In this document: piece after piece, positions 51,532 to 60,458 of the stretch | Position numbering within the stretch: position 1 is the stretch's first letter | How the letters are laid out: every line of letters starts with the position of its first letter | Source of the DNA: Natronoglomus mannanivorans | GTDB taxonomy: Archaea > Halobacteriota > Halobacteria > Halobacteriales > Natrialbaceae | Direction of reading: 5' to 3' | NCBI GenBank assembly: GCA_025517485.1 | Contig: JAOPKB010000009.1 | Span: 124,001-188,000 of the forward strand | DNA: 64,000 bases | Position numbers and translations under genes: made by a program | Notes under the pieces: model-generated | Seen by the model: the letters and a program-made list of their open reading frames with translations, nothing else | Databases searched by the model: none | Told to the model about the DNA's origin: nothing

Positions 51532-53015
51532 CCGAACAGCTCCTCGTGGGTATCGATGCCGGACTCACGAACGTGAAGGCGGCGGTGTTCGATCTCGAGG
51601 GTCGAGAGATCGCCGTCTCGTCGCTGGCCACCCCCGGCGTGTCTCCCGCACCCGATCGCGAGGAACAGCGCCACGACGACCTCTGGGCGGCCGTCGTCGA
51701 CGTCGTCGACCGTCTCCTCCGTAAGGAGGCGGTCGGCCCGTCGGCGGTGGCGGGCGTCGGCGTCACCGGTCACGGCCACGGTCTCTACGCGCTGGACGCC
51801 GACGGCGAACCGGCACGCCGCGGCATCAAGTCGACCGACAGCCGCGCCGCGGGGATCGTCGACGACTGGAAGCGCGACGGGACGCTCGAGACCGTTCGCG
51901 AGAGCCTCGGGTGGGAGCCGTTCGGTGCGGACCCGTTGAGCCTGCTCGCGTGGGTGAAACGGGAGGAACCGGAGACCTACGCGGCGATCGACCGGGTGCT
52001 CTTTTGCAAGGACGTCGTCAGACACCGACTCACCGGGCGGGTGTGTACCGACGAGATGGAAGCGAGCGTGTTCCCCCGCGGGGACGACACAGACGTGTCC
52101 GACGTGTTCGGGGAACTCGGTCTCGAGGCGTGCACCGACGTGTTACCGCCGGTCGTCTCGAGTACGGCGTCGTGTGGCACGATCACCGCGGAGGCCGCCG
52201 CGAAGACCGGCCTTCCGGCGGGCGTCCCCGTCGCTACCGGCCTGCACGACGTCGGCGCGTGCGCGTTCGGTGCGGGCGCGACTCGCCCCGGCGACGGCGT
52301 TATCATCGTCGGCACCTGGGGGCAGAGTATCGGCGTTCGACCGTCGCCGGCACCCGCGACTGAATCCGGTCTTTCGCGGCGGTATCTGGATGGCTGGCTG
52401 ACCTACCGCGGCAACCGTTCGGCCGCCGCGTGCGTCGACTGGTTCGTCGAGGAGTGCTGTGCGGACTGGCAACGGGAGGCGACGGCGCGAGGACTCGACG
52501 AGTACGCTCTCTACGACGAGACGGTCGCGAACGTGTCGCCGGGTTCGGACGGCGTACTCTTCTTGCCCTACCTTCGCGGATCCGTGGCGAATCCGAACGC
52601 GCGCGGCGGATTCTACGGCCTTCGAATGGACCACACGAAGTCGCACATGCTCCGGGCGATCTACGAGGGCGTCGCGATAGCCCAATGTGGCGCTCTCCAG
52701 GAACTCGCGCCGGACGACGAGTTCTCAAACGTCCGACTGACCGGCGGCGGCGCCCGGAGCGACGTCTGGTGTGAGATCTTTGCCAATGTCCTAGACGCCC
52801 GCGTCAGCACCCCCGACAGCACCGAAGTCGGTGCTCGAGGTGCGGCCCTCTGTGCGGGTGTCGCCGCGGGCAGCTACGAAGACGCTTCCGCGGCGGCCGA
52901 CCGAGCGGCCGGTATCGGAGCGGAGTACGAGCCGTCTCGGGCGGCCCAGTACCGGCCCGTCCGAGAGCGATTCGACCGTGTACGCACCGCCTTGGAACCC
53001 ACATGGGTAGCTTGA
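51528..53015 (+). CDS. FGGY-family carbohydrate kinase
   Basis: The 495-residue kinase has the N-terminal ATPase motif GIDAGLTNVKAAVFD near 8-22, TDSRA near 98 and VATGLHDVGACAFGAGA. YLRGSVANPNARGGFYGL near 350-367 and RLTGGGARSDVWCEIFANVL near 402-421 follow. It looks closest to the L-xylulose/xylulose-like branch and would phosphorylate a ketose or polyol. The GTG start overlaps the aldolase stop, so both are coupled in one operon. Confidence 0.87.
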   Translation: MTEQLLVGIDAGLTNVKAAVFDLEGREIAVSSLATPGVSPAPDREEQRHDDLWAAVVDVVDRLLRKEAVGPSAVAGVGVTGHGHGLYALDADGEPARRGIKSTDSRAAGIVDDWKRDGTLETVRESLGWEPFGADPLSLLAWVKREEPETYAAIDRVLFCKDVVRHRLTGRVCTDEMEASVFPRGDDTDVSDVFGELGLEACTDVLPPVVSSTASCGTITAEAAAKTGLPAGVPVATGLHDVGACAFGAGATRPGDGVIIVGTWGQSIGVRPSPAPATESGLSRRYLDGWLTYRGNRSAAACVDWFVEECCADWQREATARGLDEYALYDETVANVSPGSDGVLFLPYLRGSVANPNARGGFYGLRMDHTKSHMLRAIYEGVAIAQCGALQELAPDDEFSNVRLTGGGARSDVWCEIFANVLDARVSTPDSTEVGARGAALCAGVAAGSYEDASAAADRAAGIGAEYEPSRAAQYRPVRERFDRVRTALEPTWVA

Positions 53016-53042
53016 AAGCTGGGACTCACGACTAGCGAGACG

Positions 53043-54080
53043 ATGACAGTCACCTGTTTGCTCTGTGGCGATCCACAACAGCCCAGCGAGTACATGTACG
53101 AGGCCGCCGACTTCCTCGCGGAACGCGGGGTGGCGTTCGAACGGATGGACTGGAACGGCGACCTCTCACCGGCGGCGTTCCGAGACGTGACGATGGACAT
53201 GGAAGCGATCGGTCCGAGCGGCTACGACACGGCGACAATCGAACGAAAGCTCGACAGTGTCGAAGTCCTGATCGTCCACAAAGCGCCCGTTTCCGCCGAA
53301 CTCCTCGAGGCCGGCGACGATCTTCGGATCGTCGGCTGTGCCCGTGGCGGGATCGAGAACATCGACGTCGAAGCTGCGTCCGCTAACGATGTCGACGTCG
53401 TCCACGCTCCCGGTCGGAACAAACACGCAGTGGCCGACTACGCGACGTCGATGATCCTCTCGCGAATCCGTGAAATCCCCTCTCACCACGTTGAACTCGC
53501 GAACGGTGAGTGGAATCAGGTGTTCGATCCGGATCGCCTGCCGCGAGACGTCAACGCTCTCACGATCGGGGTCGTCGGATTCGGAAATATCGGTCGAGAG
53601 GTGGTCACACGACTCCAGGGATTCGACGCCGATATCGTCGTCCACGACCCCTACGTCGACGACCGAACGGTTCGAGAGCTGGGTGCCGAACCCGACGACC
53701 TGTCCGGGCTGCTCGCTCGCGCCGACGTGATCACGCTTCACGTCCGACTCTCCGACGAGACCGAGTCCCTCATAAGCACCGAGGAATTCGAGACGATGCG
53801 AGACGAAGCGATTCTCGTCAACACCGCTCGAGGTGGACTCGTCGACGAGGACGCACTCGTCGATGCCCTGCGATCGGGATCGATCGCCGGTGCAGCACTC
53901 GACGTCTTTCGGGAGGAACCACTGCCCGACGACCATCCGCTGTTCGACTGTGACGGGGTGGTTCTCACGCCCCACGTCGCGGGATCGACTCGAGACGCCG
54001 TCCTCGAGGGCCCTCGTATCGTCGCCGCGCAACTGGAGACGTGGCTCGACGACGGGGAACCGACGTATCTCGTTACCTGA
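53043..54080 (+). CDS. D-2-hydroxyacid dehydrogenase (phosphoglycerate dehydrogenase-like)
   Basis: The 345-residue protein has the NAD-binding core IGVVGFGNIGREVVTRLQGF near 174-193, VHDPYVDD, NTARGGLVDEDALVDAL near 258-274 (catalytic Arg region), and TPHVAGSTRDAV near 305-316 with the catalytic His. It reduces or oxidises a 2-hydroxy/2-oxo acid. It follows the kinase by 27 nt, completing the aldolase-kinase-dehydrogenase operon; the aldehyde- or acid-type product of the aldolase step is a reasonable substrate. It is longer than typical PGDH-like proteins by an N-terminal 30 residues. Confidence 0.87.
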   Translation: MTVTCLLCGDPQQPSEYMYEAADFLAERGVAFERMDWNGDLSPAAFRDVTMDMEAIGPSGYDTATIERKLDSVEVLIVHKAPVSAELLEAGDDLRIVGCARGGIENIDVEAASANDVDVVHAPGRNKHAVADYATSMILSRIREIPSHHVELANGEWNQVFDPDRLPRDVNALTIGVVGFGNIGREVVTRLQGFDADIVVHDPYVDDRTVRELGAEPDDLSGLLARADVITLHVRLSDETESLISTEEFETMRDEAILVNTARGGLVDEDALVDALRSGSIAGAALDVFREEPLPDDHPLFDCDGVVLTPHVAGSTRDAVLEGPRIVAAQLETWLDDGEPTYLVT

Positions 54081-54161
54081 TACGGTATTACCAGATGTCG
54101 GATAAAATACGTCCACGATAGTTCGAACGAAACGTTCCTGTTTTATAATTATGAACGGGGT

Positions 54162-54187
54162 GTGTAACAGAGATATGTGTATTACAC
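54162..54187. terminator. Inverted repeat between convergent genes
   Basis: GTGTAA and TTACAC arms flank a 14-nt AT-rich centre, followed by TTTAATAATA and preceded at 54140 by TTTTATAATTAT. The site lies between the dehydrogenase and MBL genes, whose 3' ends face each other, so a bidirectional terminator is the simplest reading. Confidence 0.4.
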
Positions 54188-54287
54188 TTTAATAATAACG
54201 AAGATTCGAGCGCCGAGGAGAATGTGACGCGTTTACAATGACCGAACCACCGTTCGATTCGAATCTCCCGGATCGAGTCCGAATCGA

Positions 54288-55028
54288 TCAGTCGACCTCG
54301 TACTCGTCCGCGATACGACGCATCGCGTCATACAGACGGTCTCGATACACGTCGATATCGTCGCCGTCGATCGGATTACCGTGAACGGGGGCGATCGCGT
54401 TCACATCGAATTCCGCGAAGATGCGATCGAGCGTGCGTTCGACTTTCTCCGGAGCGACGTATCGAAGCCAGACGAGGTTGTCGCGATGGTATTCGTAAAT
54501 CTGCTCCGTGGAGATCATCCCGTCGAACTCGCTCGAACGATTCCGACACTGGCCCGGTTCGTGATAGTTGCCGAAGCCGTCCGCGGTGAAGAGAACGCCG
54601 TCACCGTGGTCGAAAATCCAGGTCGTGTGCGAGCGGTCAGCTAGTGGTGGATCGATGAAGCTGAAGGTTCGCCCTGTCACGTCCAATCGACCACCGATTT
54701 TGCACTTCCTCGCGTCCGGCAACCCCTGCTGTTCCGGCGAGCCGGACGATGCGACGAGTTCGACGTCCTCGGTATCGCCACCGAGTGGCGAAACGTTCCC
54801 AGCGTGGGGGTAATCGGAGTGCGACAGGATGATCGCATCGGGTCCGCACCCGTCGGTCGCATCGTCGACGGCACTCGTAATCGCCTCGCGGTGATAGAAG
54901 GAGCCGGAATCGACGAGGATCACGTCGTCCCCGTCTCGAACGAGGTACAGCGAGACGTGTTCGTGCGTCTCTCCGTGATTATAACACTGGCTTACCCACT
55001 CGACAGACGGTGTTACTGAGACAGTCAT
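54288..55028 (-). CDS. MBL-fold protein with atypical metal motif (1)
   Basis: The 246-residue metallo-beta-lactamase-fold protein has ILSHSDYPHAGN near 76-87, where the expected H-x-H-x-D-H reads H-S-D-Y-P-H; the ligand Asp is replaced by Pro. GVLFTADGFGNYH near 146-158 supplies the bridging Asp and IAPVHGNPI near 217-225 the last His. The domain start LYLVRDGDDVILVDSGSF is canonical. It starts 4 nt after the stop of its tandem paralogue. Function unknown; the altered site may bind one metal or another metal. Confidence 0.75.
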   Translation of the reverse strand: MTVSVTPSVEWVSQCYNHGETHEHVSLYLVRDGDDVILVDSGSFYHREAITSAVDDATDGCGPDAIILSHSDYPHAGNVSPLGGDTEDVELVASSGSPEQQGLPDARKCKIGGRLDVTGRTFSFIDPPLADRSHTTWIFDHGDGVLFTADGFGNYHEPGQCRNRSSEFDGMISTEQIYEYHRDNLVWLRYVAPEKVERTLDRIFAEFDVNAIAPVHGNPIDGDDIDVYRDRLYDAMRRIADEYEVD

Positions 55029-55032
55029 GATA

Positions 55033-55839
55033 TTAACCCAGAGTCCCGATCCGGCCCTGTTCGTCGATGGCTCTCGTCACATCTTTCATCAGTTCCATGT
55101 ATTCCGGCGCGTTCTCTCGAATGACGAGGCCATGTGCCGGGGCGATGATCTCCGGATCGAACGTCTCGACGAGGGTGTCGATCTCCGCGGTCGTCTTCGC
55201 GACGTCGACGTACTGGTACCAGAACAGGACGCGTCCGTGGAACTCGACGAGGCGACTCACGTCGAACTCGCCGTCGAGTTCGTCGACGAACAACAGCGCC
55301 TCCTCGTCGAGGTGTGGAAACCCCATCCAGTCGACAGGGAACAGCGTCTCGGTCTCTCGCTCGGTCATCCAGATGGACACCGGCGCATCGAGGAACGTCG
55401 CCTCGTGGAACTCGACGACGCGGCCGCCGAGGTCGATCGAATCGCCATCTGCAACCTTTCGAGCATCGTCGAGATGGTAGAGTTCGTGGTCGTTGCCGTA
55501 CGCCGGTGCGACCAGCGTGGCGTCGGGATACTCCTCGAGGATCGCGTGCGTGTTTCCCGCGTGCGGAACGTCTGGATGAGAGACGACGAGGTAGTCCAGT
55601 CCTCGATCCCCGACGAGGTCGTCGACGGTCTCGAGGATCTGATCGGTGCTTGCCGGCGATAGCGTGTCGAACAGAAGCGTCTCGTCGTCTCCCTCGACGA
55701 GGTACGCACACTGTGGAATATACGCTTCTCGTCCCGGTTCGTACCAGTCGGGCTGGCGCTCGGCCAGCTCGAATTTCGCTGTTCGGTCCGGCCCGGCTTC
55801 GTAAATCCAGTTGATCCCTGGAACGATTTCCCTGTTCAT
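55033..55839 (-). CDS. MBL-fold protein with atypical metal motif (2)
   Basis: This 268-residue paralogue of the next gene contains AYLVEGDDETLLFDTLSP, VVSHPDVPHAGNTHAI near 92-107 (H-P-D-V-P-H, again lacking the Asp of HxHxDH), ETLFPVDWMGFPH with the bridging Asp, and IIAPAHGLVI with the last His. The same replacement in both copies suggests that it is functional. The two genes are cotranscribed with a 4-nt gap. Confidence 0.75.
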   Translation of the reverse strand: MNREIVPGINWIYEAGPDRTAKFELAERQPDWYEPGREAYIPQCAYLVEGDDETLLFDTLSPASTDQILETVDDLVGDRGLDYLVVSHPDVPHAGNTHAILEEYPDATLVAPAYGNDHELYHLDDARKVADGDSIDLGGRVVEFHEATFLDAPVSIWMTERETETLFPVDWMGFPHLDEEALLFVDELDGEFDVSRLVEFHGRVLFWYQYVDVAKTTAEIDTLVETFDPEIIAPAHGLVIRENAPEYMELMKDVTRAIDEQGRIGTLG

Positions 55840-55935
55840 CGTGGATGAATGGGACGCTGGTGATAAAAAGATACTGTGGCCAAAGTCAGACCGACACTTG
55901 TCGAATCAGTTATCGACCGAAGGACGTCTCGAGAC

Positions 55936-56109
55936 GCGCTCCGTCGAGCCGAAGACGAAGGAACTGGTCGGTTCGCTGGCACACGATTTTATCGAAAGGG
56001 GTGTGCGGATAGCAGTCAGAAACGACTCATGCCTGCACCGTCGCTCGCCACCGATGGATCGATCGTGCTGCTCGTACACATCGAACGGAGATGAAACGAC
56101 CGCTCGAGT
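55936..56109 (+). repeat. Duplicated promoter/5'-gene segment, copy B (decayed)
   Basis: This 174-bp stretch matches the minus strand of 26301-26480 over upstream DNA and the first codons. The match to copy A is obvious by eye over most of its length, with a gap of about 7 bp inside the coding part and a different sequence just before the ATG. Confidence 0.75.
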
Positions 56110-56118
56110 CGGTGGGGA
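56029..56118 (+). pseudogene. 5' fragment of an alpha-glucuronidase-like hydrolase gene
   Basis: The reading MPAPSLATDGSIVLLV matches the start of the intact hydrolase (MPVPSLVSDGSVVLVD). After codon 16 a deletion of about 7 nt shifts the frame and a TGA follows at 56092-56094. In the shifted frame RTEMKRPLE continues to match RTETERPLE of the intact gene, then similarity ends. The body of the gene is missing. It lies directly before the 3' end of the second Dpp operon. Confidence 0.75.
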
Positions 56119-56216
56119 TGTGCGGGTTCGTTCAGCAGGTTCCTAACGGTAACGAACGCGAAAAACGATGCAACGAGTGGTGCGTGCACTGTCACCGCAT
56201 ACACCGATAACGCGCC

Positions 56217-58406
56217 TCATTCGACGCTCACTTCACGTTTGCTGGATTCCGCAGACTCGGATTCGTCCGCTGCCAATTCCTGATCGCTCCAGTACGGATG
56301 GTCCTCCGGGTAATTGCGGAAGCAACTCACCCGATGATCGTCAGAGTGTGAGGCCCCGACTGCGTCCGGTTTCTGCTTCGTACAGGTCTCACGCGCTTCG
56401 GGACATCGCGTGTGGAACCGACAGCCCGATGGGGGATCGACCGGATCGGGGATGTCGATGCCACGAACCGGCGGTTCTTCGATCGACGGATCCGTCTCGA
56501 GATTCGCCGTCGACCAGTTCAGAACCTTCGTATACGGGTGCTGGGGGTTCTGGATCACTGATTCGGCGGGTCCGATCTCGACGATCTCCCCGAGGTACAT
56601 CACGGCGATGCGGCCGTCCGCGTTCCCGGCGAGATACCGCGCATTCGAGAGGTTGTGCGAGACGAACAGATACGACGTGTCGAACATCTCCTGGAGCTTG
56701 AGCATGAGATCCATCATCTCGACACGCAGGGAGACGTCGAGTGCACTCACGGCCTCGTCCGCGAGGATCACGTCCGGGTTCATCAATAAGGCTCGAATCA
56801 GCGCGATCCGCTGTTTCTCACCGCCGCTCAACTGGTGGGGGTATCGACCGGCATAATCTTCCGGTGGCGACATCCCGACACGATCTAACATCCCGTGGAT
56901 GCGGGCCTTTCGGTCCTGCGTAGACAGTTCCGGTGCCCACTGTTTGAGCGGAACGGACAGGCTCGCTTCGACCGTCCTGTTCGGATTGAGTGAACTCCCT
57001 GGATCTTGTGGGATGATCTGGAGCGCGCGTCGGATGTAGCTGTAAGGAATCTGGACGTCGCCGACGTTGTCCCTCGCGTCCCAGATATCCTGCCCTCGAT
57101 ACTTCACCGATCCGTCGGTCGGACGCTGAACGCCAATGATCGTTTTCCCGAGCGTCGTCTTTCCACAGCCGCTCTCGCCGACGAGTACCACGACGTCGTT
57201 GTCGTAGATGTCGAGGTCGATGTCGTCGACTGCGTGTACCGTCTTCGGTTCGTTCAGCAGACTATCGATTATCCCGCCGGACGACTGCTCGAAGTGGACG
57301 CTGGTATTCTCGACACTGATGATCGAGTCACCTTCGGTGACGGCGTACGAGTCGTGTGGCTGATCCGCCGACAGACCGACGGATTCCTCTTCCGGCGGTT
57401 GGAACGGGACCTCCTCCATCGACCGTTCCCAGTGGAAACAGGCCGCCTCGTGGGTGTCGCTGACCCGTTCGAAACCGGGGTCCGTCGACGTGCATTCGTC
57501 GGTCGAAATCGGACACCGCGGGTGATACGAACAGCCCGAGGGAATGTTCACCGGGTCCGGGGCACTGCCTTCGATCGGCTCCATGCTCGACAGCGGCCGA
57601 TCCATATTTGGAACCGCCTTCAGCAACGCTCTCGTGTACGGGTGTGAGGGAGACGAGATGATCTCGTTCGCTAACCCGATTTCGACGAACTTGAACGCGT
57701 ACATGACAGCCAGGCGATCCGCCAACCCGGCGACGAGCGGCAAGTCGTGCGTGATGAAGATGATCGTGATATCGTACTTGTCTTTGATATCGTCGAGGAG
57801 ACTGAGGATCGACCGCTGCATCAGCAAGTCGAGTGCGGCCGTCGGTTCGTCCATCACGAGCACGTTCGGATCGAGAATGAGACTGAGCGCGATCAGGGTA
57901 CGCTGTTTCATGCCACCCGAGAGTTCGTGTGGGTAGGAGTCGAGGACGCGTTCGGGGTCCATGTGGAGATCCGAGATCAGATCTCGAGCGTGTTCCATTC
58001 CCTCTTCGACGTTCCGGCCGTGTGCTTTGAGTGTTTCCTCGAAATGTGCGCGGATCCCGATCGTCGGGTTGAACGAACTCTGTGCGCCCTGAAACACCAT
58101 CGAGATTTCGTTCCATCGGAGCGCCATCAGCTCGTCTTTCGAAAGCTCGAGGACGTCGACTTCCTCACCGTCCTCCGGATAGTAGGTTACGTCGCCGGTA
58201 ACCTCTCCGGGGTCGACGACGGCATCGAGCAGCGAATCTGCGAACATAGACTTGCCACTCCCAGATTCGCCGACGACACCGATGATCTCTCCGTCGTAGA
58301 CGCTCATATCGATGCCGTCGAGGACTTTCGACGTCCCTCGTTCCATCCTGAACTGGACGCTCAGGTCAGACGTTTCGATGATCGTCCGATTGTGAGATGT
58401 AGACAT
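56217..58406 (-). CDS. Fused DppD-DppF-type ABC transporter ATPase (second operon)
   Basis: The 729-residue protein joins two nucleotide-binding domains. The N-half has Walker A GESGSGKS at 46-53 and signature LSGGMKQR near 160. The C-half has Walker A GESGCGKT near 414 and signature LSGGEKQR near 527. Both halves end with the Opp/Dpp cysteine motif (PSGCSYHPRCP; PPSGCRFHTRCP). It is paralogous to the protein at 16396-18639, including the fusion. It is the last gene of the operon permease-binding protein-ATPase. Confidence 0.92.
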   Translation of the reverse strand: MSTSHNRTIIETSDLSVQFRMERGTSKVLDGIDMSVYDGEIIGVVGESGSGKSMFADSLLDAVVDPGEVTGDVTYYPEDGEEVDVLELSKDELMALRWNEISMVFQGAQSSFNPTIGIRAHFEETLKAHGRNVEEGMEHARDLISDLHMDPERVLDSYPHELSGGMKQRTLIALSLILDPNVLVMDEPTAALDLLMQRSILSLLDDIKDKYDITIIFITHDLPLVAGLADRLAVMYAFKFVEIGLANEIISSPSHPYTRALLKAVPNMDRPLSSMEPIEGSAPDPVNIPSGCSYHPRCPISTDECTSTDPGFERVSDTHEAACFHWERSMEEVPFQPPEEESVGLSADQPHDSYAVTEGDSIISVENTSVHFEQSSGGIIDSLLNEPKTVHAVDDIDLDIYDNDVVVLVGESGCGKTTLGKTIIGVQRPTDGSVKYRGQDIWDARDNVGDVQIPYSYIRRALQIIPQDPGSSLNPNRTVEASLSVPLKQWAPELSTQDRKARIHGMLDRVGMSPPEDYAGRYPHQLSGGEKQRIALIRALLMNPDVILADEAVSALDVSLRVEMMDLMLKLQEMFDTSYLFVSHNLSNARYLAGNADGRIAVMYLGEIVEIGPAESVIQNPQHPYTKVLNWSTANLETDPSIEEPPVRGIDIPDPVDPPSGCRFHTRCPEARETCTKQKPDAVGASHSDDHRVSCFRNYPEDHPYWSDQELAADESESAESSKREVSVE

Positions 58407-58472
58407 GCGTTTGATTTGGAGGCTAGCGTGTGAGCAGTTTGTAGTGTGTCTTGGTCGTCGATCGCTTCGTCG

Positions 58473-60293
58473 TCACTTGTCTGCACTCACTTCACCGAGC
58501 GTTGGGATCTGCGTTGGCGGGTACGGGAAGTCCCACAGCGGGCTGTCTTCTTCCGGCCAGTTCCATCGATCGGCCCGGAACGCCATCGGAAGTGCGGTCC
58601 GCATGATCGGGATCTGTGGCAGTCCCTGGTTGAACACCCACGCTAACTCCTCGATCAACTCCGTGGCTTCGTCACCGGTTGCCGTCGGCAGTTGGTCGAT
58701 ACGGTCGTAGACGTCTACGGTCTCGAGGTCGTTGTCGATATCTCCCGGCGGCCAGGGGACCTCGTACTCTCGCTTTTCTTCGCCGCAAGTGGGACGTGGA
58801 TTCACGCCGTCGATGAACCCGACTTCGAACGCGGTGTAGGGATTGGCGTCTAAGTAGAAACCGTGCGTGAAGTCGTAATCACACTCGCTCAGCCGCGCTC
58901 CCCACGTTCCGGCTTCGATCACCGAAATTTCCGTTTCGATACCGAAATCGTTGAGCAATCTGGTCATCACCTCGACCCGGTTGGGATTTGGACCGGCGGA
59001 CGGCCACGGCCCCTCGATCGTAAACGGCTCGTCGTCGGGGGTCATCCACGTTCCGTCTTCCTGATAGAACCCCTCCTCTTCGAGATAGTGTGCGGCTTGC
59101 TCCTCGTCGTAGATGTACTGTTCCAGTTGATCGTGGATGTTCGGTAACTGGTCCGCAACGTTGTCTTCGTCGAGTGCGAGTCCGGACGTGTACCTGTCCT
59201 CGACGACTCGAAGCGGATTCGCCGAGATCAGTTCGCCGTCGAGGAGGTACGCGAGTGCTTTCCGCACGTTTCGCCTGCCGAGCCACTCGTGATCGTGATC
59301 GACCGATGCCGTGACCCCATCGAATCCACGGTTGTATCGAAGTATGACGTCGTCTTCTGCGACCTGATCTTGCATATCCGGTCCGATCGTGTCCGCGTTC
59401 ACGTAGTCGACCTCGTCGTTCAAAATCGCCGTGACTTTGTTCTCCGCAGTGATGTACGGGACGGAGATTCGATCGAAATTGAGGTCGCCGGAGATCGGGT
59501 GTCCGTCCCAGATCTCTAGCTCGGAGCCGTTTTCGTCGACGGAATTGACCCGCCAGGGGGAGTTTCCGATCACTTCGTCCTTGTTCCACGCGAACTGCAT
59601 CAAGTCGTTGACGGCCGCGTCTTCTTCGTCCTGATCGGCTGCGTCTTCGAGCGCCTCCAGATACTCGTCGTAGACGAATCGAGGCGTGTCCAGGGGGACG
59701 TTGTGGATAAGCGATGCGAGTGCGACGAACTCGTTTACGGATTCGGTGAACTGTACCTCGAGGGTCTTGTCGTCGACCACTTCGAGATCGTCGATCCACT
59801 CCCAGATCGGCGCCTGGAAGTAGTACTCGAGGCGATATTTAGTGTAGAGGTCTTCGGCGGTGACCTCCTCTTCGTTGTGCCACTGGTGGTCGTCCTGAAG
59901 CGTTATCTCGAGCGTATCCCCGTCCATCGAAAAGTCGTCCGCCAGGATACCTCGCCAGTCGTCTTCGGCCGGAGAGTACGCACCGAGTTCGTCGAATACC
60001 GAGAATATCCCGTGCTGGTTGTTCGGGTTGTACGGGTTGAACTGTCCCTCAGTCGGGAGCGACTCCTGGATGTATCGAAGGACGTATTCGCCGTCCTCGG
60101 TTCCCGAGCCGCCGTTTCCGTTCCCGTTTCCGTCGTCGTCGCCGTTTTCGTCCCCGTTATCATCGGAATCGCCACCGATACATCCCGCTACAAACGCGCC
60201 ACTCGAAGTAACGCCGAGTAATTGCAAATACTGTCGTCGGTCCATGCCGCTCGCATCACTCCCTGTACCAGTTGCCACAGTCTGTCTCGGCAT
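58473..60293 (-). CDS. ABC transporter substrate-binding lipoprotein (family 5, second operon)
   Basis: The 606-residue protein has a Tat lipoprotein signal (RR at 19-20, lipobox VAGC with Cys38), a long Asp/Asn/Gly-rich tether (about 40-68) and a family 5 core with LGRRNVRKALAYLLDGELI near 340-358. ATG 60293 is supported by a TATA at 60315-60324; the frame opens further to 60365 and ATG 60245 (MDRRQYL) is another option. It sits between the fused permease and the fused ATPase genes, which is not the usual first position. Ligand unknown. Confidence 0.9.
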   Translation of the reverse strand: MPRQTVATGTGSDASGMDRRQYLQLLGVTSSGAFVAGCIGGDSDDNGDENGDDDGNGNGNGGSGTEDGEYVLRYIQESLPTEGQFNPYNPNNQHGIFSVFDELGAYSPAEDDWRGILADDFSMDGDTLEITLQDDHQWHNEEEVTAEDLYTKYRLEYYFQAPIWEWIDDLEVVDDKTLEVQFTESVNEFVALASLIHNVPLDTPRFVYDEYLEALEDAADQDEEDAAVNDLMQFAWNKDEVIGNSPWRVNSVDENGSELEIWDGHPISGDLNFDRISVPYITAENKVTAILNDEVDYVNADTIGPDMQDQVAEDDVILRYNRGFDGVTASVDHDHEWLGRRNVRKALAYLLDGELISANPLRVVEDRYTSGLALDEDNVADQLPNIHDQLEQYIYDEEQAAHYLEEEGFYQEDGTWMTPDDEPFTIEGPWPSAGPNPNRVEVMTRLLNDFGIETEISVIEAGTWGARLSECDYDFTHGFYLDANPYTAFEVGFIDGVNPRPTCGEEKREYEVPWPPGDIDNDLETVDVYDRIDQLPTATGDEATELIEELAWVFNQGLPQIPIMRTALPMAFRADRWNWPEEDSPLWDFPYPPTQIPTLGEVSADK

Positions 60294-60314
60294 ACAATAA
60301 CACACACAGACCGC

Positions 60315-60324
60315 ATATATATAA
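60315..60324 (-). promoter_or_regulatory. TATA box of the substrate-binding protein gene at 58473-60293
   Basis: The minus strand reads GAAGTTATATATATGCGG, about 27 nt before the ATG at 60293. It gives the binding protein its own promoter inside the transporter operon and is nearly the same as the one at 7869-7878. Confidence 0.6.
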
Positions 60325-60458
60325 CTTCTGGACAAAACGACGATCGATTCCGTATCGACCCACAATCGCCGACGAAAATCAACGAACAGTCAGTATCACA
60401 CGATCGACACTCGAACGACTTCGGTGGCGGCGAGAAATCGAGTCGCCGGGGCGACTCG

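Larger units (their letters stand above)
55840..56216. other. Intergenic region holding a gene relic
   Basis: The section 55936-56109 is a partial copy of the promoter and 5' end of the 860-residue hydrolase gene (see separate entries). The remainder shows nothing recognisable; a 111-residue frame at 55811-56146 is an accidental reading through the relic. Confidence 0.55.

Noticed and set aside
55811..56146. 111-codon open frame on the plus strand
   Set aside because: It overlaps the MBL gene start and reads the relic segment in the wrong frame; the conserved frame is that of the hydrolase start at 56029.
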